From positions 1 through 5,202 of the forward strand of contig CAZBOW010000062.1 in the NCBI GenBank assembly GCA_964493635.1: DNA of 5,202 nucleotides. The letters run 5' to 3'. A program made the position numbers and the translations under genes. Positions 1-5,202 of this stretch are shown here, in pieces. Below the pieces are notes generated by a model, which searched no databases, had not been told where the DNA came from, and saw only the letters and a list, made by a program, of their open reading frames with translations. This DNA is from OLB6 sp964493635 (GTDB lineage: Bacteria; Bacteroidota; Ignavibacteria; Kapaibacteriales; Kapaibacteriaceae). The stretch's first letter is position 1. Each line of letters starts with the position of its first letter.

Positions 1-57
1 GAGGCACGCACAGCACTAAAATCAAAACTCTCGGCCAAGCTGAAGAAGGGGTTCTGA
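1..57 (+). CDS. 3' end of an unidentified plus-strand gene (partial)
   Basis: Frame 1 is open from the window edge to a TGA at 55-57 and would encode an 18-residue basic tail, EARTALKSKLSAKLKKGF. Of the other two plus frames, one is closed by TAA near position 17 and the other runs on antisense into the neighbouring gene until about 131. A stop here, six bases before the stop of the minus-strand gene, makes a typical tight convergent gene junction. The Lys-rich, probably helical tail is too short to assign to a family. It could also be chance open sequence, since only 18 codons are visible. I see no clear hairpin-plus-T-run terminator between the two stop codons. Confidence 0.5.
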   Translation, partial: EARTALKSKLSAKLKKGF

Positions 58-63
58 GTCGCG

Positions 64-2136
64 TCACAGACAGGGCTTCGACGGGCAGAGAACAACCGTT
101 CGCGACGGTGTACCCGTTCGGCCTTGCCTGATGATTTCAAAGTTTGGCACCCGCACTTCCACTCCAGCTGCTCGTTTGAATTCGTACGGGAGGTTCCTGG
201 TATCAATGGCCTGGCCACGTGATCGCACCGTCATCTGTTTGCGAGCCCGCAGTGCGGCGTACTGTGGCACTGTCTTCGTACAGAGGTTGTCGAATAAAAT
301 CGCAAAGTAGAGCGAGCGCAGATCGCTCAGCAGCTGGTTCCCGCCGGCACGACCACCATAGCCCCCGGCATTGAACTTTCTACCAGGCTCGATGAACGGA
401 ACAATTGCGGTGTCGATGATGATGTCCGGCGCCATGGCTTGAATCTCTTCGTAGGCCTTTCCGGTGTACGTGCATTTGGAGTTAATCGTTCGGTCGTCGG
501 TGGTTCCCACATAGGTCACGTCGATGGTGTAGCCTCGACGGATGGCCTCTTGGATACATGGTTCATTCAACGCTGCGCCAACCTCGTCGCGCATGCGCTC
601 GATTGCCCGGTCCACATCCTGGGCCCACGTAGGACCGTGACGAAGAAACTCGTCGTAATTGACACAGTTCTCTGCAGCCCGGCTTCGGCGAATCAACCTC
701 GCCGGGACGAATTCATAGGTATATGCCTCATTTGTTTCGCAGTGCTCGGGCTGCTGTAGCACTTCGCACGGAAGATCGTCGGTAAACAGCGACGTGCACG
801 GTGTGTATTCCCGATAGGCACTGGTTGTGGGGCACCAATATGCCGTGATGAAAAATGGTACGTTGAACGTACGGAAGGTGAAGTCGCAAGATTCCCTCGC
901 CGTGGAGGTGTCGTCAAGGTAGAGTGTATGCTTCAACACGCCGACGCAGTGGGCCACGTCGATCACCAGTGTATCGGTGGTGGATTGATAGCCCAACTGA
1001 TGCGGTCGGGCCTGAGCCACATACGTGCGAATCCTTGAGTCCTGCCATGGCCCCTCAATTCTCGCCCCACCTAGTGGAACGTCCACACGTCCGCCGACAG
1101 CCTCCAAGGTGGAGACCCTTCCCGTTGCAACATCCGTCCAGCGCACGCTTGTGCCAACATTGTAGATCGAGTCGAGTTCGCCAAAGAACTGGAGTTTCGC
1201 TACATCACGCACCTTGGTACGAGCCGTCACAGTTAGCGAGAGTGATGGCTGCGTGGTCTCGGGGAGCCGTGTGTAGTACAATCGGAATGGTCGAGCTGGG
1301 TCCGCCCCGCGATTAGAGGAGAATACCAACCAATGGCCACCAGGAGTAATCACGGGGTGATACTCATCGCTGCCAACAAGGTTCACCCCCTCGACAGCAA
1401 TCCGCTCTGGGTTGCTCGATGGCATTCCATCGGCACCGAGACGAACACGGTAGATATCCTGATCACCGTCGCGATTGCTGGAGTAGTAGAGATAGCCATC
1501 GTTGCTTACAAATGGCGACGCCTCGTGTGACGCACTACCGTTAATGACGGCCAGTGGTTGCGGAGTAGACCATTGTCCGGCGTCGCGACGCATCATGAAC
1601 AGGTCGGCACTTCCCGAGCCCGGACGGAGTCGGTCTGATGCGAAGTACAGCGTTTGCCCGTCGGCCCCGAAGGCCGGGGTGTCATCCCATGCCGAGGTAT
1701 TGGCTGTCATCTGCTGCACGGTCCACTCTCCATTGCGACGGACTGCCCAATAGAGGTCGTTTGATCGCCGAGACTGACCGGCGGTGGTGCGGTCGGACAC
1801 GAAGACCGCTTCATCAGGATTGCACGGGTTGAACGTGGGAACACCATTGTAACGCGAGTCTGGTGCGTTCACCACAGGGTGCCGCACGACCTCCACGGGA
1901 GCAAAACCATTCCGCTGGAGAATACTTCGTGCCATCAGCCGCTGATCACCGGTAGAGTCGGTGGCGATGGTCAGCCAGGCTTCCGATCCTGTAGGTGTTG
2001 TTCTGAATGCTAGGGCATAGGCTTCTGCAGTACGATTGAGCGTTGTATCCAGCATGATTTCCGAGATCTGTGCCACGCCCGTTCCCACTACCAACACAGC
2101 AACACAGAACACGGATACGGTGATGCGACTGATCAT
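64..2136 (-). CDS. Secreted PD40 beta-propeller protein with a divergent OmpA_C-like C-terminal domain
   Basis: This is a 690-aa exported, probably periplasmic protein. Residues 1-23 form a signal peptide (R4, hydrophobic core, probable cleavage near GTGVA/Q). Residues about 31-291 carry PD40/TolB-like blades, seen as repeats of the type 'TPAFGADGQTLYFASDR' (153-169), 'SPFVSNDGYLYYSSNRDG' (207-224) and 'HPVITPGGHWLVFSSNRG' (260-277), with a weaker copy at 'AVFVSDR' (110-116). Residues about 297-393 look like a carboxypeptidase-regulatory or Ig-like beta domain. Residues 397-491 hold seven cysteines. Residues about 505-645 resemble OmpA_C/Pal: a helix, then 'VGTTDD' (543-548), then 'NQLLSDLRSLY' (600-610), whose D547 and R607 correspond to the Asp and Arg that bind diaminopimelate in Pal/OmpA. 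About 45 extra residues separate these two motifs. The start at 2136 is chosen because its ATG overlaps the upstream TGA (ATGA) and begins a good signal peptide; an in-frame ATG at 2238 would put 34 uncharacteristic residues in front. PorE of type IX secretion has TPR-PD40-CRD-OmpA order, and this protein lacks the TPR. The propeller call is firm, the OmpA_C call is moderate, and the role is inferred. Confidence 0.88.
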   Translation of the reverse strand: MISRITVSVFCVAVLVVGTGVAQISEIMLDTTLNRTAEAYALAFRTTPTGSEAWLTIATDSTGDQRLMARSILQRNGFAPVEVVRHPVVNAPDSRYNGVPTFNPCNPDEAVFVSDRTTAGQSRRSNDLYWAVRRNGEWTVQQMTANTSAWDDTPAFGADGQTLYFASDRLRPGSGSADLFMMRRDAGQWSTPQPLAVINGSASHEASPFVSNDGYLYYSSNRDGDQDIYRVRLGADGMPSSNPERIAVEGVNLVGSDEYHPVITPGGHWLVFSSNRGADPARPFRLYYTRLPETTQPSLSLTVTARTKVRDVAKLQFFGELDSIYNVGTSVRWTDVATGRVSTLEAVGGRVDVPLGGARIEGPWQDSRIRTYVAQARPHQLGYQSTTDTLVIDVAHCVGVLKHTLYLDDTSTARESCDFTFRTFNVPFFITAYWCPTTSAYREYTPCTSLFTDDLPCEVLQQPEHCETNEAYTYEFVPARLIRRSRAAENCVNYDEFLRHGPTWAQDVDRAIERMRDEVGAALNEPCIQEAIRRGYTIDVTYVGTTDDRTINSKCTYTGKAYEEIQAMAPDIIIDTAIVPFIEPGRKFNAGGYGGRAGGNQLLSDLRSLYFAILFDNLCTKTVPQYAALRARKQMTVRSRGQAIDTRNLPYEFKRAAGVEVRVPNFEIIRQGRTGTPSRTVVLCPSKPCL
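2133..2136 (-). promoter_or_regulatory. ATGA stop/start overlap (translational coupling)
   Basis: On the minus strand the lipoprotein gene ends ...ACG CCA TGA and the ATG of the propeller gene shares three bases with that stop. The 20 bases upstream (CTGCTATCCAATGTTTACAA) contain no GGAGG-like sequence, so re-initiation by ribosomes finishing the lipoprotein is the likely way the third gene is translated. This would tie the amounts of the two proteins together. The overlap is seen directly; the coupling is inferred. Confidence 0.7.
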
Positions 2137-4043
2137 GGCGTTGTAAACATTGGATAGCAGATTTCGATACACGCAGCTGGCAGAGCATTGGCTCCACTTC
2201 GGTCCAAGCCAATGTTCTGCACCCATATGAGCGCACACTCACCATTGGCCGTAACAAACAGAACAACATCGCCTACCCGCACGCCGGCAAGGGAGGGTTG
2301 CCCCTGACTACCGTCGTTCTGCAGCAACTCACATTCCTGGGAGGCCTGCGACGGATACGTCTCACAAATGGACGTACCGGGACTCACAAAAAAGTTCTGC
2401 GCCACGCGGTAGAAACGGCCACCACGGTACTGCGCGCCATCACCAGATGACAGCGTGGCCTCGTATGTGCCTCCTCCAAGATCTCGTATCTCATCGAACC
2501 AGATGTCGAACCGGCGAAACGTTTGATTATCGTTCTGGTACAGAATCTGCGCACGGTTGTTGAGCAGCTCAATGCTCTCGGCATACACGTTGGGGTAGGC
2601 TGCCGGTCGGAACTCGCGCAAGCATTGATACTTAAACGCACTACAATCGATGTAGCCGTCGCCGACCAGTCCGAGCGTTGCAGTGGCACATCCTTGTATG
2701 CGAAGCTGACCCGCAAAGAACTTCGTTCCACGGGGGGCACGCGCCTGCTGATTATTTCGATCCCAATCACCCTTGTTGGCGGTAAACGACACCACAATGG
2801 GAATCCGTGAACCTGGGGGCACCACAACGGTTGGAGCCGACAGGTTGGTGGTGAACGGTCCCGATACCGTAACCTGAAACTCAGCAAGGCATAACCCATC
2901 GTTAACGAGAAAGACGGTGTCGGTTGTGGACTCGTCGTTAAAAACGCACTTACGAAGCGTGTCAGTTTGATCAGGCTCGATCCGGCAGTCTGGCGGGGTA
3001 AGGGGCGTCACCACCGTAACAATCAGATTCGGCGCACACTCTTGGATGACTCCATCATTCCGCTGTGTACGCATACGGTACGTCAGTGTCGTAACCAGTT
3101 CTGTAGGCCCAGGCGATGCGTTGATCGTAAGACGCAGGTTTGGAATGCGCTGACCATTGCGCAGTGTAAACCGAGCGCCCGATGTAACAGCAACCTGACC
3201 CTCATGCGAGTTGGAGATGAGTTCCAGCAAGACGGTGCAGTCCGAGCCGATACCCACGGCAGCTCCAGCCATTGCCATGTCCACATCGAAAACGGTGGGA
3301 ACGTTGTAGCAGGCCGTATCTGTAGTATCGGCAACGTTCGCCAGGGTTGGACATGGACAGTCCGTGCACTCTACCCTGCCGATGATTGTCAGCGCAATAC
3401 GTACCAGCGGGCCACCACCGGTTGGATCGCGCCCCTCGATCGTCACGGTATGCTCCTGCTGCTGCGGCGAAGCTGGCTCAGGAGCAAACGAGACGCACAC
3501 CTCGATCAGCCCACGTGATACGCCCAAGGCCGACGGTTGGATGGTGATATCGCCGACAGCTGAGTCCGAGGCCTCTACCAAGAGCGTCTGCGGACAGTCC
3601 GTAGGATACACCCTACATTCGGCGGCAGATCCCGGTGCACGCGTTGGGCAGGCATCAAGGTAGATTGTATCACGAACATCCATGGTTCCACAGGAAATCG
3701 TCGTGTCGACACTGAGCACCACGTTGGTATCCGCACATACGTTCATCACCAAGTCCACGTTGGGCGGAGTAATGTTCATCTGCAGAGTGTCGCCCTCGAT
3801 GGATACGTTGGCCACCTGCACGCGTGCAACACCATCGGCTCCTGTTTGAACCAACCCGCCCACCGGAGCATCAACACCAGTGATACGCTGCCACGTGATC
3901 GTTGCCGATGGAACCGGATCACCATTTGTCCGACGAACCTCCACCGATACCGTACGATTTTTTACGAGATCGTTGGGTTGGGTTGGTTCTTGACAACCCG
4001 CAAGAACACCAACCATCAGTAGAAACAAGGTTACTCGTTGCAT
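2133..4043 (-). CDS. Large Cys-rich outer-membrane lipoprotein with tandem Ig/ASH-like beta modules
   Basis: From the chosen start the product is 636 aa. It opens with a type II signal peptide, MQRVTLFLLMVGVLAGC, with lipobox LAGC and lipidated C17. Gln at +2 does not suggest inner-membrane retention under the E. coli rule. Residues about 30-115 form a transthyretin/Big-1-like domain (VSVEVRRTNGDPVPSATITW followed by a TGADGVARVQV turn). Residues 118-467 contain three modules, each opened by cysteines and closed by a hydrophobic strand. The third ('VFLVNDGLC' to 'ATLGLVGDG', 377-463) resembles an ASH/Hydin or choice-of-anchor-D domain. Residues 468-636 form a different mixed domain that I do not recognise, ending with VGDVVLFVTANGECALIWVQ and CIEIC. 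There are 23 cysteines besides C17, which fits disulfides outside the cytoplasm. In-frame ATGs also lie at 4064, 4070, 4076 and 4082. The 4076 ATG overlaps the upstream stop, but those starts add an acidic leader unsuited to a signal peptide. It may scaffold or present the barrel and propeller partners. No enzymatic motif is visible. Confidence 0.87.
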   Translation of the reverse strand: MQRVTLFLLMVGVLAGCQEPTQPNDLVKNRTVSVEVRRTNGDPVPSATITWQRITGVDAPVGGLVQTGADGVARVQVANVSIEGDTLQMNITPPNVDLVMNVCADTNVVLSVDTTISCGTMDVRDTIYLDACPTRAPGSAAECRVYPTDCPQTLLVEASDSAVGDITIQPSALGVSRGLIEVCVSFAPEPASPQQQEHTVTIEGRDPTGGGPLVRIALTIIGRVECTDCPCPTLANVADTTDTACYNVPTVFDVDMAMAGAAVGIGSDCTVLLELISNSHEGQVAVTSGARFTLRNGQRIPNLRLTINASPGPTELVTTLTYRMRTQRNDGVIQECAPNLIVTVVTPLTPPDCRIEPDQTDTLRKCVFNDESTTDTVFLVNDGLCLAEFQVTVSGPFTTNLSAPTVVVPPGSRIPIVVSFTANKGDWDRNNQQARAPRGTKFFAGQLRIQGCATATLGLVGDGYIDCSAFKYQCLREFRPAAYPNVYAESIELLNNRAQILYQNDNQTFRRFDIWFDEIRDLGGGTYEATLSSGDGAQYRGGRFYRVAQNFFVSPGTSICETYPSQASQECELLQNDGSQGQPSLAGVRVGDVVLFVTANGECALIWVQNIGLDRSGANALPAACIEICYPMFTTP

Positions 4044-4066
4044 CAACAGTAGATCCGTCAGCATAT

Positions 4067-4084
4067 CCATCACCATCACCATCC
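4067..4084 (-). repeat. Three tandem 6-bp units across the stop/start junction
   Basis: Plus-strand units CCATCA, CCATCA, CCATCC read on the minus strand as GGATGG-TGATGG-TGATGG. The run contains the TGA stop of the barrel gene (4078-4076) and three in-frame ATGs of the lipoprotein frame (4082, 4076, 4070), including a TGATG overlap. Loss or gain of one 6-bp unit would keep both frames but change the number of start codons and the overlap. It is short, so it may be coincidental. Confidence 0.55.
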
Positions 4085-5137
4085 GATGTGATACGCAACG
4101 CGGAGCACAACGCTGTGCACGACGTTGGTGTTTAGGAGAAATAGGTCCGGGCAGTTTTCGCAGGGTGTGCGCAGGTTTAACCGCATGTAGCGATACGCAA
4201 GCTGCGCATGAAGATTGCCAAGTACCGGCAGTCCGACTCCCAAACCAAGCAGGTATTGACCATAGTCCTCTGGGTTCTCAGAGGGACGCGCCCCTGCCCC
4301 GTCGAATGGGCCATTGAAGAGGATGCCCCCTTCAGCAAAGATGTAGGGAGCAAAGGGGTCAGCAACACGTACTCGCTCACGAAAAAGAGCGGCAGATCGA
4401 TCAACACTATCCGTTCCGGAGCGTTGAACGTATCCGTCGGGCACAACGATCGTGTCTGATGTTATTCCGGGGCAGGTGAACGCACACGCATTGGGCTCGT
4501 ATCGTACCGAAGTGACCGTTTCGGTACTGGAAAATGTCCAACGGAGCTGGCCCAGCAACGGAATACGCATACGACCTCCCTCGAGTGTCATGCCGGCACC
4601 CACACCCAGCGAAAGGTGGTCGCCAAGAAGGCTTCCAAACGGAGCAACGACGGCATCGAGACCACCATACACCGAGTTAAAACCAATCGCTGTTGGTCGC
4701 GCCTCGGACTCATCTGCACCGCCATATCCGCCAAACACACCGATCTCGGCCCAGCTATGACGCGCCTCTGGCTCAGCCATGCGCACGTATTCGCGCACCG
4801 GCAGCACTGGCACGTGCAGTGGTGGCACCTTCCCCAGTGTGCGCCCCATTACCAGGGCATCTACGTGGTGTGCTTGAACAATGGTATCTCTGCACTCTTC
4901 GCCCTCTGTCCAGTAGAGGCGGATTGCCTGGACCACCTCCCCTGCGATGTGCATTGTATCTCGCTGAATACTTGCAAACGATTGCGGGGGATCCTGCCGA
5001 CCGCCATTCATCCGAATAGTGAATGCATGATCGGTGCTACGAGCACAGGGAATGGCGCACGGGGCACAGGTATCTTGTTGGAGGGCCAGAAGGAGTGCCA
5101 GAACAATCATACAGGAAGATACGACCAGTAATTCCAC
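4076..5137 (-). CDS. Outer-membrane beta-barrel protein (OmpA_b-brl-like)
   Basis: About 353 aa from the GTG at 5137. A signal-peptide-like segment covers residues 1-21 (core MIVLALLLALQQ), although it lacks basic residues. A pre-barrel periplasmic-type segment follows (about 22-125) with a CxxCxxxC cluster at C24, C27 and C31. From about 128 onward there are amphipathic, Gly- and aromatic-rich strands typical of small outer-membrane barrels: SWAEIGVFGGYGG (128-140), VYGGLDAVVAPF (156-167), HLSLGVGAGMTL (174-185), RIPLLGQLRWTF (191-202), APYIFAEGGILF (263-274), GQYLLGLGVGLP (293-304), LHAQLAYRYMRL (309-320) and a last strand VVLRVAYHIGW ending in an aromatic residue, the usual barrel-insertion signal. 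About 60 residues with a CxxxC (C218, C222) separate 'RWTFS' from 'APYIF', where relatives usually have a short turn. A CENC lies at 326-329. The start is uncertain: TTG 5179, GTG 5173, GTG 5137 and ATG 5110 are all in frame and none has a clear Shine-Dalgarno. It heads the visible operon. Its exact family and any pore or secretion role are unknown. Confidence 0.82.
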   Translation of the reverse strand: MELLVVSSCMIVLALLLALQQDTCAPCAIPCARSTDHAFTIRMNGGRQDPPQSFASIQRDTMHIAGEVVQAIRLYWTEGEECRDTIVQAHHVDALVMGRTLGKVPPLHVPVLPVREYVRMAEPEARHSWAEIGVFGGYGGADESEARPTAIGFNSVYGGLDAVVAPFGSLLGDHLSLGVGAGMTLEGGRMRIPLLGQLRWTFSSTETVTSVRYEPNACAFTCPGITSDTIVVPDGYVQRSGTDSVDRSAALFRERVRVADPFAPYIFAEGGILFNGPFDGAGARPSENPEDYGQYLLGLGVGLPVLGNLHAQLAYRYMRLNLRTPCENCPDLFLLNTNVVHSVVLRVAYHIGW

Positions 5138-5202
5138 ATTTTTGTGTGTGCAAGCAACTGTTATTATCTCCACGTACAATCAGCCGCAATGGCTCCAACA
5201 TG
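5138..5202. other. Upstream edge: no assignable gene
   Basis: On the minus strand the three frames entering from the right edge end at TGA 5182-5180, at TAA 5166-5164 or, for a 54-codon frame beginning ATG at 5201, at a TAG near 5037. Either of the first two could be the last codons of another operon member, given how tightly the other genes are packed. Only 7 to 13 codons are visible, so nothing can be identified. Confidence 0.3.
5163..5189 (-). promoter_or_regulatory. Weak sigma70-like promoter candidate upstream of the barrel gene
   Basis: On the minus strand a GATAAT (5168-5163, five of six matches to TATAAT) is preceded 15 bases upstream by TTGCGG (5189-5184, only TTG matching). Initiation would fall near 5157, leaving a leader of roughly 20 bases before the GTG at 5137. 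The spacing is short and the -35 is poor. If translation starts at TTG 5179 this element would be intragenic, and the operon may well begin outside the window. Low confidence. Confidence 0.2.

Noticed and set aside
10..70. Possible bidirectional terminator between the convergent genes
   Set aside because: The only palindrome (CTCGGCCAAG, around 30-39) has no loop and is not followed by a proper T-run on either strand.
2137..2238. 34-residue N-terminal extension of the propeller protein from ATG 2238
   Set aside because: It lies wholly within the lipoprotein gene in another frame, would bury the signal peptide, and the ATG at 2136 gives both the ATGA overlap and a clean signal peptide.
2967..3518. 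Plus-strand open frame of 183 codons
   Set aside because: It is fully antisense to the lipoprotein gene. The peptide is Arg/His/Gln/Cys-rich with no hydrophobic pattern or domain, as expected of a shadow frame.
4616..5131. Plus-strand open frame of 171 codons and an overlapping one of 108 codons
   Set aside because: Both are antisense to the barrel gene, mutually overlapping, with low-complexity His/Arg/Pro/Cys composition and no recognisable domain.
5037..5201. Minus-strand 54-codon ORF beginning ATG at 5201
   Set aside because: It overlaps the signal peptide region of the barrel gene out of frame, has no recognisable features, and is short enough to be chance.

Overview
The window reads as a compact three-gene cell-envelope operon on the minus strand (running from about 5137 down to 64). 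It is met head-on at the left edge by the last codons of a plus-strand gene ending at 57. I see no RNA genes, mobile elements or CRISPR. Base composition looks balanced to slightly GC-rich. The style of the proteins suggests a Gram-negative bacterium of the Bacteroidota/Chlorobiota/Ignavibacteriota/Kapabacteria neighbourhood: an OmpA_b-brl-like barrel, a lipoprotein with transthyretin-like and ASH-like beta domains, a PD40-propeller plus OmpA_C-like protein, and almost no Shine-Dalgarno sequences. That placement is inference, not proof.

Layout in transcription order (minus strand). (1) 5137-4076: a secreted outer-membrane beta-barrel protein of about 353 aa ending in Trp. (2) 4043-2133: a 636-aa lipoprotein with an LAGC lipobox, an N-terminal Ig/transthyretin-like domain, three Cys-bracketed beta modules and a distinct C-terminal domain. 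(3) 2136-64: a 690-aa secreted protein with a PD40/TolB-like propeller, a probable carboxypeptidase-regulatory-like beta domain, a Cys-rich linker and a divergent, expanded OmpA_C-like peptidoglycan-binding domain. Gene 3 starts inside the stop codon of gene 2 (ATGA). The stop of gene 1 lies in a run of in-frame ATGs for gene 2 (TGATG). None of the starts has a convincing Shine-Dalgarno, so translational coupling is the simplest reading.

The three products fit together as an outer-membrane assembly: a barrel in the membrane, a disulfide-rich lipoprotein tethered to its leaflet, and a soluble propeller protein that could clamp the assembly to peptidoglycan. The domain order of gene 3 (propeller, regulatory-like beta domain, OmpA_C) matches PorE of the type IX secretion system minus its TPR part. 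That is the most interesting lead. No other secretion gene is visible here, so the function is unproven. Internal length between genes is essentially nil; the 65 bases upstream of gene 1 hold only a weak promoter-like element and the possible end of another gene.
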